Shown here in pieces: positions 34,246-46,273 of a DNA stretch of 64,000 bases. The stretch comes from Enoplolaimus lenunculus (taxonomy: Eukaryota > Nematoda > Enoplea > Enoplida > Thoracostomopsidae), in contig JASANG010003653.1 of assembly GCA_030248215.1 (NCBI GenBank), positions 124,001 to 188,000 on the forward strand, written 5' to 3'. The notes under the pieces were generated by a model that saw only the letters and a program-made list of their open reading frames with translations, was not told the DNA's origin and made no database searches. Within the stretch, counting starts at the first letter, position 1. Each line of letters starts with the position of its first letter. Position numbers and translations under genes: made by a program.

Positions 34246-36790
34246 GCATGTAGGAACCAGAGCATATCGACAAACATCTTTATAATGCCCTCAAATCGGT
34301 TTTGGATAAAGACAAGTCCAAAGAATATAAAATAAACGCTAGGTGTTCGCTAAACACTTTGCAATATTTCCATCGAACTAAAAAATTATGCTGCATATGT
34401 GATGCATGACTTTCTTCAAGGACTCGCTCCAATTCAGCTTTCATTGCTGTTGAAACGCTTTAGTTTTCCTACATGAAGTAATGAAGCTTGATGAATTGAA
34501 CGTAGCGTTCATTTCCATACGGTCGTTCACGTAAAGCTCAGAAAACCTGGACTTATCGACAACAGACATTTGAGAATAAGAAAACGTTTGAAGCAATATG
34601 CGGCGCAAATCTCGAGTTTACTCACAATTTTATTTTGGATAATCAGTAAAAGCTTGTTGGCCCTGAAAGTTACTGCTACAAAACAACAAAATTTCTAAAA
34701 AAATCTGAAATAGCTTTCCTGAAATGTCAGATATATTTCAAGCGCACTTTATAAGTATTTAAATAAACGTCTGAAATACAAGAAATTTTTTCTTTACATA
34801 ACTGAAAACTGAGAACTTTGGACGTGAGCCAAATCGGTACTTGAAACTCTAAGTCATGTTTCTGCATCCCAGCTTGGAACTTTCAAATCACCGAGTGGAG
34901 AGTGGTAAATTCATCCCAACATTCAGATTTGATTTACTCTATTTCTGTGCAAAATTTAAGATTAGCATCCGCAATAGTTCTAGAGTTTGAGCACTTGTAA
35001 TATATACTGTGCACATTTGAAAACAATAGTTTATTTGCTTTACAGCGTTTCGTTTTAATTTTTGGTACAGTTTTGAGTGAAGAATGTTCGAAATTTCTTA
35101 AAAAAACGTAAAACCAAACTACAAACAATACATAGATATTGGCTAAAATCAACAAAGTTAGCATCATTTTAACTACGTATTATGGCTTCACCCTCGGCTT
35201 CACGTCTGGATCCGGCAGATGACAATGCTTTACAAATTTGAAAATACGTCCTAGATTGCAATCTACCAATATGCAAATACATCTATTTCGAACAGATGTA
35301 ATAATGCCTATCATCAACAGGCTATAGGCTACAACTAACTCATTCTGAAATGTCTATAGCAGACTAGAACCGGAATTATAAAATAGCGGAACCAGAGCCT
35401 GAACCGGGAAACATTTAAATTTTGATCGCTCTTGATTTAATAAGACGCCAGGCATGACTGAATTTCGAATATCATATGATACTGCTGTACAAATAGTGAA
35501 TGTCACAAAGATAGCAGACAATTCAAATTTTTTGAATTAAACAGCGGATTTACGTGTAGACAAAATGTTGCCCGCTATTGTAATAAGGACAAAACGTTTC
35601 AAGGCTGCTCCAGTTATATTAACGCGAACTCCGCAAGTCTTAGGCCCGTATAGTCAAACGTTTGTAAACACCTATCACCGGTTGGTGATAGGTCTAAACT
35701 TTCGAACCAGGCGATAGCTTTTCAAACGGACAAAAACCTGCGATTGCACATCTCAAAATACACTGAATTTCGAAACTCACCATGCGCTGGTTTCAAAGTT
35801 TCAGGAGCTATCAGGAACTGATTATCGGTGCTATACGTTGTTAAAGGTCGACATGAATCATGTTTCTGCAACCTAGGAACTGTTTATGATTGTTCGTTTC
35901 TAGTCGTAAAAGTGATGGATAAAAATTTACATATACAAGTGAGACTGTTCTCTAGCGGAATAGTTTGTCTGAGAAGTATATGTCTTATCTACAGTAACTG
36001 CCAGCAAATCTCACCTATTTCGTAAATGGAAGGGTTGTTTTTAAGTTTTAAAGATACTTACGATAAAATACTATAAAGCAATAACGCCGTCAATTTTAGC
36101 TTAAGGTTCCTACTGTTTAAATGAAGCCTTGGATTTCACCACTTCATCTTCTTCTGTTTCTCTTACTCTCGTTTTTTAAACATGTATTTACATAGCTAAT
36201 ATATTCTTCAATTTTCTACAGTACTGTAGATTTAGCTCCACTCTCAGGTTCAAGAATTGCGGCGGCGAGATTTTAAAAAAACCTGTTGCTGCACCTTCTG
36301 TTTGAAAACTTATTACTAAACTTACAGCTGCAAGTTTCAGTTGCAAGTTCTCGCTGCAAAAAGTCGCTTATGCAAGTTGTACCTGCAAGTTTGAGATGCA
36401 AAATATTGCACTTAAACATGCAACCCGTAATTTTTTAGAGTGAAACCCGAACCCGGATTTTTCTATAACATAAAAACTGATCATGATCTAAATTATTTAA
36501 CGAAAGGCTGGAATATCTGTGTCCGCTATACAGGTTATTCACTACTCAAATAAGAAGTCTGTTGATCTGATCTGTTTGTATCAAGTGTATTTCGCATAAT
36601 CAGCAGGCGCAACCATCGATTAAAGTTTTTTAGCTAAGATGTACGTATAAATTTTATTGCGGGAACTTTGTCCTGGTATTTTTCTAAGCTAAAACACGCA
36701 CCTGCAATTTCTCGTCGAAAATACCTGGACACATGCAACTCCACCTGTCTGCGTCCATCATGGAAAAATTGTTTTTGAATTGATTAAAGC
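34246..36790. other. gene-free AT-rich stretch
   Basis: No exon is supported. A short perfect hairpin (CCTATCACC-GGTT-GGTGATAGG) lies at 35671-35692. Partial repeat sequence of the GCAGCTGCAA type lies at 36280-36440. Confidence 0.4.
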
Positions 36791-37214
36791 CCTATTCGCA
36801 CGTGCAAGTTTTTGCAACGAGAATTAGCAGCTGCAACGTGCACGTGTTACTTGCAGCTGCAAACATTTGCTAATAAATATCTTTTTCGTTCAGAATCTGG
36901 ATGCGAAACAACGTATATGACTAATTTGCGGACGACTGCAATTCAAACATTGCCTATATTTTATCAGTTCAGCCAATGATCAAATGTAAATTAATTCGAT
37001 TTGCAGTGCTAGTCATATATATGTATTCCTTGCATTTATTAATTCAATCTGCTTGAACAAACTCAAAAAGTTTGAATTCATTGAGAAGCGCTTAGCAAAA
37101 TAACTTTTGGTTGGCATTGGCCAGTCATTACACAGGAGAAATCGGGTGAACTAACTTCAATAGCACATTGCAAGTTGCACGTGCTAGTTCCAAACACTTG
37201 CACGTGTGAATAGA
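36791..37214. mobile_element. MITE with CTATTCGCACGTGCAAG ends, upstream of TEX264
   Basis: CCTATTCGCACGTGCAAGTT at the left is matched by ACTTGCACGTGTGAATAG at the right in inverted orientation. It lies about 180 bp upstream of the TEX264 start codon. The interior carries the GCAGCTGCAA motif common to several dispersed copies. No target duplication was established. Confidence 0.5.
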
Positions 37215-37390
37215 GTTTTAATTAAGACTGGTTGTTCGTAAAGTATTGTTAATGTAATACCACATTTTAATATGACAATACATATGTTCTGCAGCTGTAT
37301 TATTGTTCGCAGCAAATGTTACATGCAAATAAACACTTCAAATAGGATATCAGGGAATTTATAGACGTGCTTTGTCTCCTCGTGTTGACA

Positions 37391-40300
37391 ATGGAGCTAA
37401 CTATATCGTTGATTTTAGCGCTGATTGCTTTTTTGAGCATATTGCTTTTAATCACAGTTGCTAGTAAGTTTCTTGTGCTAAGTCGATTCGAACTATATAT
37501 ACGTATATATACGTAGATGCGCGTATATGCATCTAAAATTCCAAGGACATTTAATAGGCTAGATGCAGTATCGCAGTATAACGGTATTTTTATTTTGAAA
37601 CAATTTGGTCTAGTTTGGAATACATCAGTTTTCGCTCTAGTGTTATGATTCCGGTTTAATATCCGGCAAAAACAGATATCCATATCCGGTTATGGTTGTC
37701 GTTCTGAATACGTATTATAAAACTATTTTTTGCAAGTGAGCGTCTTAACATCTTGCTGCGATTACATTTCTGAGCAAGTCAAAAAGTTCAAATTTTGATA
37801 CGTTTTCGGCTACTTTTGATTTATGTAAGCGAGCGAAAGTTAAACGCATTTTTGCATTAAATAATTTCAATTTATCATGGGCCGTTTACGTTATAATGCG
37901 CGCTAATGTAAAAATTTGTCCAACCACCCTGTAGGGATCTGTATAAAATCGACGCTGCAACCATCGAGTAGGTACAATTTTGTGTGGTAAGTAGACACTA
38001 TTAATTGTCCCGACACTGTCCGAAGGGAGTCGGGACAGAAGGTGAAAAATTAAGTAAAATAAATAAATGTATATATGTGTTTGTGTTGTTGTTGAGCGAA
38101 GCTCGGAGTTTCACGAAGCGTTTTATGTTTTGTACTTGGGGGTCGAAAGGTGGATGTCCGTCTGTCCGTCCGAAAAGTATCTCAGGAAGGGCTGAACCGA
38201 TTTTGATAAACTTTTTATCCTGGGGTGTTAACCTATCAATTGGGGTTTTAAAATTTTAAGCCGTTTAATAGTTTAATAGCTACAGGCTATTCCACAATAT
38301 TTCACTAATTATTACAGTTAAAGCAATATAATTTCAACACTAAAGGGTGTTTATGTGCGAGAAATTTGAATAATTTGCATATTAGCCTAATTGTCAAGAC
38401 AAAACTAGGACTTTTTAAATTATTTCAATAATTATTAGGGTTTACTGAAGGTTTTTGGGTGCGAGGAATCTGAATAAATTGTTTACAAACCTCCAAAACC
38501 GATAATTGAATAGTTAGCTAATAGCTAATTTACATACTACCTTAATTGCTTACGTGTGTTCGAGCTTCGCTCAATAAATGTAGTCCCACTACGACTGGTT
38601 ATGTATGTTTGCGATGCTACATGAACGCAGTGCAATATGGCTTTACGTCCTCGTTAGGGACTACCGGACTTTATCGTGGTCTCGCAGTAGAGTGTGTTAA
38701 AACGACGCCGGGCCTTAGTCATACCCAGACATTTTTTGCAGTAGCGCGTGCAGCATAACGTGGATGTTCCATCACCAGCAGTTATGAACATTATAACGGA
38801 CGAAAACCTTGAGGACGCTAAAAATACAGCGAAAAAATATTTTATTATAACATTACAATATCCGGTACGTGGTGTCTGTTCCGGTAAAAGATTCAATATC
38901 CGTATCCGGTTTCGGTATCCGGTAAATTAATATCCGTTCGCACCCTGATCTATAGGTATACGTACTGATGTATATTCATTATTCACAGCAGGGTTGTTGA
39001 ACGGAAAAAATTACTGGAAAACAATGTTTTTGCATTTTTTCATTCATTTCCAAGGGGAGGTGGCAAAAATAAAAAAAATTGAAAATTATTAAACGATTCT
39101 TATATATACTTTGTAACTAAATGATATAAAATACCGTTACTTAGATGACATGTAATTTGCTTGCAACACATTAACAGAGACCGTGTATATGTCCACCAGG
39201 ATACTTTATTGTCCGAAAAGAGCGCAAATTGCAGCATATAAATATCTAAATGGATTTCTGAATTGAAGCTTTGCCATGAGATTTAATCTAAAACTACATC
39301 TGTGTCTCGTTTGATTCACTCACCAGGTTTCGTCGAAGGTGATGCCAAAGTTAAGGCTCCCAAAATTGAAACATTGCGTTTACCGTATGATTTAACACAA
39401 GAATACGTCTAGATACAACCTTACTTTGCTTGCGAGGTTTCAGCAATTGAGAGCGTTTGATGTCAGAGAAAACCCAAAAGTGTTTTGAAATTTAATATAA
39501 TATAGGTACCTACAAAAAACAAATTTGTCAACAAATCGTTAAACAGACCTCTGATTGCAGAAAACTTAACACCACTCGACTCAGCTCGGCAAACTGCGTC
39601 AAATGATATATAATTTGTCTATCCTCGACAAAAAACTTTGGGTCCCAAGGGGATGTCACCTTGTGGCCTTAATAATCGATTTTTGCAAAAATTCAAATTT
39701 GAGCGTGGAATGCTCAGGGGAGGTCAACAGAAGCTCAAATATGGAAAAACTTTGAAAATCAAGCATTTTTGGTCTAACGCCGGCTCGGTGTTGGATAACC
39801 AAAAAAACTGAATTTCGGATGCAGCAAACCAGACCTGTAATGGTAATGTGCTGCCTATCTTTAAATTCTTGCTTTAAAATGTCAATGAACTTTTTCTGCA
39901 TACATCTTGATTTTGTTTTCTATTGAGTTGCATTATTACCTTTGTACGTAAAATGGAATACTAACGAGAAAATTCAGTCCCTCAAAGAATGAATTTTTTC
40001 CATTTTTTCTTTTTTTTTCAGGACAAATGGAAAAATTCCTTTTTCCGGTCATAATTTGTTTCCGAAAAAACAACCTTGATTCACAGAGTCTTTCTTGCTG
40101 AATCACATTTTTACATTTTTAGTTTTTGTATATTATCGAAATATTTTAATTTAAACTCTTGTTTTGCTGTACTAATATTTACATTTTGTTTTTTAGTCCT
40201 CTTGGTATATTCGGGAGTATTGTATAGTCCTGTTGCTGTTGTTGGGAAGCCTCCCCCAATCGGTCGTGTAACAATTGCGTATAAATTGGTCACTGGTTCA

Positions 40301-42237
40301 TACGACAGCAATGCTGTTGGTGCGACATTCACCGAACTAACTTCGATTCATCCCAAAGGCGTACCGTTGGGCATTTATTATGACGATCCTCAAGTTAGTT
40401 AACAGTAGTAAAAAGAGCCGTATTTTTAATTGTGTGTCAGTCTGAAAATATGTAACGAAATGTAGTGCAATTCAAATGCCCAAAACCTGCCAAATTGCAT
40501 ATGTAGCACGAGCACGGAGCCTGTCTGTATTCAAGGGAAATTCCTATAAAACCATGCTTGATAGTTGGCATACAACATGTAAACACACTTTGCACGCTTA
40601 TCCATTGCGCTATAACGGAAAATTCTACAAAAGTTTGGTTGGCGTCCAAAAAAATTATTATTGCTATGATTTCTCAACCGGGGCCAAATCGATTTGTAGG
40701 TAGCTTAACCGAGTCGGGTCCAATCCCCAGTTTGTTCAAAGTCACAAAGCATTATCACGTAATTGATTTACAGGTCGTAGCACCTCAACAAGTTCGTTCG
40801 GCCGTTGGTATAATCATTGAAGATACAACAACACCTGAATGCGACGCGGCTGTTAAACGGAAATTAGAAGAGAAATCATACAAAATGCATAGTCTGCCTC
40901 CAATTTCTGCCGCCGTCACCAGCGAATTTCCGTACCAAACTCCATTCTCACTTTGGCTGGCACCGGCACGTGTTTATCCTGTGTTGCAACAGTTCATGAA
41001 GGTATGTGTTATGAATTAATTTCTAATTCGTACAGAACGACTGCGGGTGCGCTATCATTAAATCCTTGCTTTTAATGCTATTCAGCCCTGTTCGACATTA
41101 TGTTTGATTGCTGCACGGTGCATTTCAGCCAGTGACTACGCTGCGCGTCAAGTAAATCGCCATAGTACGGTAGTTAGTTCATTATTATCGTGTAAAACAT
41201 GGTTTTTGTCAGCATTCGTACTCTATGTGCCATTTGGAGTTTTAGCATATAAAGTCCAACTATAGTTGTTGCAAACAGCAAATAGTCATATTTGCAAGAC
41301 AGTTGGGTAGGTACATACCAGGTTTCAACCGGATACCAAAAGATACTGAAGCCGGATGCTTAACAGCAAATTTTAAACAGTCAGTTAGACTAAATCACGC
41401 TAATAATTTGCAACAAAGCCGTGAATGTTTAGGTTCCTGTATCTTTGAATGCAGGGACAGAAACAGGAACAGAATTGAATTTTTGCAGGAATTCCGGTGG
41501 AACACTGGCAATTAGTACTGCTTAGTTTATCTGTTATTTTGAATTTGTATCGTTTGTTTAAGGATAATGAACTAACAGGCTATCCAATGATCGAAATATA
41601 CAACGATTGTCGTATACGGTATATGGTACCTCTAAGCAATCAGTCAGATTTTTACGTACCTGAAGTGCCACCGCCGCAGGCTGACCCTCCGCCATTGCTA
41701 CCGGAAACACTTGACGAGCTGATTAGCTTATCGAGTGGTGATACAGATTCAGCAATTCCTAGTCCTACTAGTGAGTACTCGGAAATTTTGCCCGGAGACA
41801 CGATGATATCAGCCCGATCTGAAGAATTTAACGCCACAAGCTCCGGTTCTGAAGATGAAACAAGGGACCAGCAGCTTATCGCGGAGGATAGCGACCAGCA
41901 GAGCATTGGACAGGATAGGAAGAAGCACGTTATTGCAGACGATACGGACCGGCAGCATGTTGAAGACACAAAAACGGGCGTAGAGAACAATGTCAGTAAA
42001 TCATCGGAGGCTTCGACGGTTGCCAGCGTTGTGAAGCAAACGAGTTTCACTGTGATCGATTCTGCGAGTAGTGATGAAAACAGCGCCAGAAGCTATGTAA
42101 AAAACAATCAGATGGAAGGCACAAAAGGCATCGTGCTTGTGAAGGGTAGTCCAGAGGGGAAAGGTACGAGCGATGTGAAAAAACCAGAGCGCAGTGATTC
42201 GGATTCTTCGTTTGAGGTTTTGGTGCCCGAGGAGTGA
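37391..42237 (+). CDS. TEX264: TEX264-like ER-phagy receptor
   Basis: Four exons: 37391-37463, 40197-40393, 40774-41001 and 41563-42237; phases 1, 0, 0; 390 residues. Exon 1 codes an N-terminal hydrophobic anchor (LILALIAFLSILLLITVA). Exons 2-3 match the GyrI-like domain of TEX264: GRVTIAYKLVTGSYD, FTELTSIHPKGVPLGIYYDD, VRSAVGIIIED, FPYQTPFSLWLAPARVYPVL. Exon 4 continues YPMIEIYNDCRIRYMVPL and QSDFYVPE, then about 180 acidic, Ser-rich disordered residues. These end in SSFEVLVPEE, with the LC3-interacting motif F383-E-V-L386 where human TEX264 has SSFEEL. In the family the protein spans the ER membrane and links it to ATG8 proteins during starvation-induced ER-phagy. The upstream Ser/Asp residues fit the known casein kinase 2 control of the human motif. 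The tail makes it longer than human TEX264 (313 aa). Intron 1 (2.7 kb) holds a Helitron-like copy and a hAT element. Confidence 0.94.
38090..38598 (+). mobile_element. Helitron-like non-autonomous element, copy 2 (TEX264 intron 1)
   Basis: The 3' hairpin GTAGT-CCC-ACTAC at 38580-38592 is followed by CTGG (38595-38598) and T, exactly as in copy 1. The arm TTGAGCGAAGCTCG near 38093 is inverted relative to CGAGCTTCGCTCAA near 38560. The 5' part contains GGCTGAACCGATTTTGATAA, absent from copy 1 but found reversed at 32868-33030. The exact 5' terminus is not resolved. Confidence 0.6.
38999..40078. mobile_element. hAT element (1,080 bp) with perfect 8-bp target duplication, in TEX264 intron 1
   Basis: The ends CAGGGTTGTTGAACGGAAAA and CCGAAAAAACAACCTTG are inverted relatives. 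ATTCACAG flanks both sides (38991-38998 and 40079-40086) without a mismatch. The only sizeable frame inside (minus strand, 39656-39901) has no recognisable transposase motif, so the element is non-autonomous. It ends 110 bp before the exon 2 acceptor. Confidence 0.8.
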
Positions 42238-42771
42238 GATTTTTCTAGCCTCCCAGACTGGCGGCAAGGGCGTAGACATTAGGGGCAGGAGTTCAGGTGT
42301 CAAACCCTTCAATGCGGAAATTTTTTACAGCGATTTACACACGGTATCACTTTATAACACAAGAAACCTCCCTATCAAAATTTTTATGTAACTCATTTTT
42401 TCGTGTACCCAGAATTTTGGAAAACGGTAGTTTTAGGTTCAGTTATAAAAATTTAGAAGGATTTTTTGCTAAAGCAACAAAGGTTCCTAAAACTTTTTGA
42501 CCGTTGTAATCAAAAATACCGTAAATTGACCCCATAAACCGGCCCTTATCTGTGTCCTTACTGGCTGGCTGGCTTCTGCGTTTTTGATGGAACTTAAGAA
42601 GGGGTTTATTCACGTGTTTTTGACCTTTTGGGTTCTTTTTTGTGATTATTCTGGTGTATATTTGTTGAGCTCAGGGGCAGTGGCAGGATTTTAATTAGGA
42701 TGGAGTTACAACGACGTTAAAGAAGATTTTTTTGTGCATCCCTCTTGGCACCGACCTTATTATGCTTTTGA

Positions 42772-42777
42772 AATAAA
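42772..42777 (+). other. polyadenylation signal of TEX264
   Basis: AATAAA in the context TGAAATAAACACG, 535 nt after the TEX264 stop; the first good signal downstream. Usage is inferred. Confidence 0.4.
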
Positions 42778-44520
42778 CACGTTTGTATATCGTTTACCTG
42801 GTGCTGGTCACAAATTATTCATTTATTTGGTGTTGTTACTATTATAAATGGATGTATTATGTACATGAGACCTTATACAGTTTAACTCGTTGCGAATATA
42901 GCTTTTATAAGCAAGATAACTTTTATTTTTTGCAATCTCGTTGTGCTGAAATTTAGACAAGCTAAATGTACATAACTCATGTTAGCTGCGTATCAAAATT
43001 TACAATGACGTACGTATCATACTGTGACTGGAACCTGCTTGCAAACGGAAACCGGAATCGTAAGTTACACGAACCTGAACCATTGCCGGAGTATTTGCAA
43101 AATTTCCCCAAAACTCCGTTTAACGATAGGAGACGCTTTTGTATAAGAATATGAAAAGGTTTTCATCACAAAATTTTACTATCACGAAATAGAAACTGAC
43201 CAAAATTTGATGGTTCCCTACTCCAGTAATTACGGAAGGACGGGGCAAATGGAGCTATTTTATGGAATGAGGCAGTTTGGAATAAGTGGCAAAACTAAAA
43301 GTTTCGGATTGTAATCATGAAACCGGAACAGAAACTTCCAGTCAAACCTGGTAACTGCTATGTATATACGTTTTTAAAATTTGTAATCGTTGTCTCTTAA
43401 AAACGACAGCGGCTAGTGGGTTTGCTAATTGTTTTATTAAATGAGGTTTCAGGAGTCATCTGGAATTGATATGTTTAACAACTTAAAAAGTAAACAAAAT
43501 CTTATAATTATGGGAACAAAACTTGCAAAACTTATTAAATTTTGACAACTGGGTTCTGGATTTTGACCCGTTCCATGTAGATCCCTGTCTACACCGTACT
43601 ACTATGTAAATATATTAATATAAACGTACATAACATGCACATGATTTGTAGAATTGCATACTTATACCATTTCAGTTGGCATTTATGTAGTTTGTGTAAT
43701 TAGTTAATGTCTGCAAGCATTTTAACACTGTTAATGGAAATATTAATACAATTTTTGACAGTCGTTTCACCTAGAACTAGAGGTGGCTTTTCAAATGTAA
43801 CCAACTTCGGTAGTCTGAAAAACGCTAGTTCATTTGCGTTGTAGCAGAAGACTACTTGAAATGTTTTTGGATTAGAAATCTGGGAACAATAGCTTTCCGG
43901 GTTGCGGTTCATACATGATAGAAAATGGAATTTTTCAAATAAAATAAGTTTTAATTTCGTATTTTATTCAAACTTTGATATTTAAATATGAAATGACGTT
44001 CCTTGTGTGCGCATTATTAGTTTTATGACATGTTTACTTCTATTTTTTGGAAAACATGTTCCATGTGATGTGCGTATAGATTTGTTTTGACGATAAGTTG
44101 TATATTTTTAGAACATAGAATCAAATCAATATACGTATATGTTGTATATATGTATGTATACAGCTATTTGCCAGTTGTTTGAAACAGTTGAGGATCGCTG
44201 GGAATGTTACATTAATGCCCATAATTTCGAATTGGTGTATTCGTTATCGTTAGTTGAAGATAATATGGTCAAGTAACATTTGAATTAAATCGTGATGAGC
44301 ATCAAAATTTAGCACATTTATTGCAGTAACTTAGATCCGCCACGGGAATTCGGTTCCAGTTCCGGCATTTTTTTACCTTGCATTTTCGTTACATTTTTGC
44401 CGGAAGTAAAAATTGCGGTATTAAATATTCGGTTGAAATTAAGTATTTTAATAAAAAGGACAATAAAAGTAAAATAGATTTCAAACGTATAGTATGACAC
44501 ACTAATAGACTACATGCATT
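42778..44520. other. intergenic stretch without supported gene
   Basis: AT-rich. 43025-43110 and 43310-43345 carry scattered CCGGAA-type motifs of the hAT-like MITEs but no intact ends. Confidence 0.4.
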
Positions 44521-44771
44521 CACTGCAAACAATGGTGAGTCTAATTGACTCTCTCCGAAATAGGCTCTACGGGACAACACAAACTGAACCAAATTTGGCT
44601 CCACCAGAGTCAAATTCGACTCCACCAGAGTCAAATTCCACTCAACCAGAGTCAGATTCGACTCATTTAGTCACACGTTTGACTCTGACGGAGTCGAATT
44701 TGACTCTGTTTGTGTAGTTCCGTAGAGCCTATTTCGGAGGGAGTAAATTGGACTCTACATTTTTTGCAGTG
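44521..44771. mobile_element. palindromic GAGTCAAATTGACTC MITE, expanded copy
   Basis: Left arm CACTGCAAACAATGGTGAGT and right arm ending CATTTTTTGCAGTG fold back on each other (CTCCGAAATAGGCTCTACGG against its complement). The centre holds extra tandem CCAGAGTCAAATTCGACTC units not present in the 185-bp copy at 57944. A frame through the units gives PESNSTPPESNST, which is a repeat artefact. Confidence 0.65.
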
Positions 44772-44891
44772 TACTTTATTAAATGCAAAAAATGATTGTA
44801 TATAACAGATATGGCAATCAACAAAATTGCTTTAGAGCATATCTAGTTCTGCCCAAAAGAAAATATTTAAAAGAAGTACTTTCGTTACAAC

Positions 44892-45412
44892 CATAGGGTG
44901 TATCTGGATATCCGTTTCGGTAAAAATCGGTGTCCGTTTCCGTCATATATATACCCGAATTTCTGCTATTTTTATGCTCAAAATTCGTTAAATCACGTGT
45001 GTGTATATATACTTCAGGTTTTCATTACAGATATGCTGCAATGTTCTTTATCAAATAATAATTACGAAATTCATCAAAAATCTTAAAAATTTTGGCGCAT
45101 CTGCTATTGTTTCTTGAAAATATTAGAAAGCCAATCGAATATTATCATGCCTCAATTATGATGGCGGAAAAAACTTCGAAACTTCGGCCCATGTATAGAC
45201 CAGGACCAGAACAATAGTATAAGCATATGCCTAAGCCTAAGCAAAAAATTTCCTGTAAAGCGTAAACTGGCTCTGTTACAGCCCCTCCGGAAAACGTTCC
45301 GGCCCTGTTCTATACATGGACCGAAAGTTCTATTCTTCAATATCTGTTTTCCGTTACCATTATTTTGCCCACTATCCCTTTCCTTTATATATTAGTATCC
45401 ATTTACACTCTG
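44892..45412. mobile_element. hAT-like MITE carrying a nested second hAT-like MITE
   Basis: The left end (GGGTGTATCTGGATATCCG) and right end (TATCCATTTACACTCTG) are flanked by GTTACAAC (44884-44891) and GTTCCAAC (45413-45420), 7 of 8 matching. The body resembles the copy at 59062-59411. It is split by the element at 45186-45322. Confidence 0.65.
45186..45322 (+). mobile_element. hAT-like MITE (GCCTAA family) nested in another MITE
   Basis: GGCCCATGTATAGACCAGG at the left and CTGTTCTATACATGGACC at the right are inverted. Flanks GAAACTTC (45178-45185) and GAAAGTTC (45323-45330) match at 7 of 8. It contains ATGCCTAAGCCTAAGC. Confidence 0.7.
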
Positions 45413-45999
45413 GTTCCAACTAATACTCAGTAACCGACGTTTTGACCACTATACGTTTCTGTTATTTTTACTTTTTGTTTACATTCTGGAGACGGTACTA
45501 CTGATATATTTTATTGCAGCAATAACAATGACTATTCATTAATACGGTGTACATAAAGCTAGACCTAACTGCGCCATGTCATCAAGTTTTCGTTTACGGT
45601 GATGTATAAAAATTGTTATTTGCATATATATTTCATAGGCTTTGTCTTGGTGATGTGTGCTTTTAATTTGCAGTATATATAGAATAAAATTTCAAAATCA
45701 TAGTGTTTGCTGTTTTTGAGGAGCGGATTTAACCGACTTGAGGTATTATTTCTTTGTCTTAATACTGACTTTTGCTGCTAACGTCTACTTTTAAATTTAT
45801 TAAGTTGAGGCGCGATGTAATGATTGAAAATTAATTGTAGTTTGCAGCGGTGTGCAACTGTTTGCACTGCTAAATCTCCCAATTTTACCGTTCTGGTGAT
45901 TTCAGTAGTGAATTTTTTATTGGTTTTGCGAAAAATGTATCGTTTAGTGCGTTTGACTTTGTTTTGATAGTATTGTTAATATAAACTGCCGGATTATGT

Positions 46000-46126
46000 G
46001 GCCGATGTAGAGATCAGGGACTTAAGCTTTAGACATTTTTTGCTTGGATTAGGCTTAGGAATATGCTCATTCTTAGGTTAGGATTATGCTTATAATACTC
46101 TGCCTCCCCTGTTCTTTACATTGGCC
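46000..46126 (-). mobile_element. hAT-like MITE (GCCTAA family) with perfect target duplication
   Basis: GGCCGATGTAGAGATCAGGG at the left and CTGTTCTTTACATTGGCC at the right. GATTATGT is repeated exactly at 45992-45999 and 46127-46134. The interior contains TTAGGCTTAGGAATATGC, i.e. the family's repeat on the opposite strand. It lies about 140 bp upstream of the COLGALT start. Confidence 0.75.
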
Positions 46127-46273
46127 GATTATGTTAACAAATATATCTACGAGCAAAATGTTTGACAACAATGTAGGTTTTTGCTCAAATTAGCGACTTG
46201 ACATTGTTTTAACTGTTCACATTTTGCACATTGTCTGCTAAATACTGTTTGACGTTTTAAGGATTAGTTATAA

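Noticed and set aside
39656-39901. Minus-strand ORF inside the hAT element as its transposase.
   Set aside because: 82 codons without BED finger, DDE or dimerisation motifs; the element appears non-autonomous.
44514-44717. ORF with PESNST repeats.
   Set aside because: It is the translation of the tandem units of a palindromic MITE.
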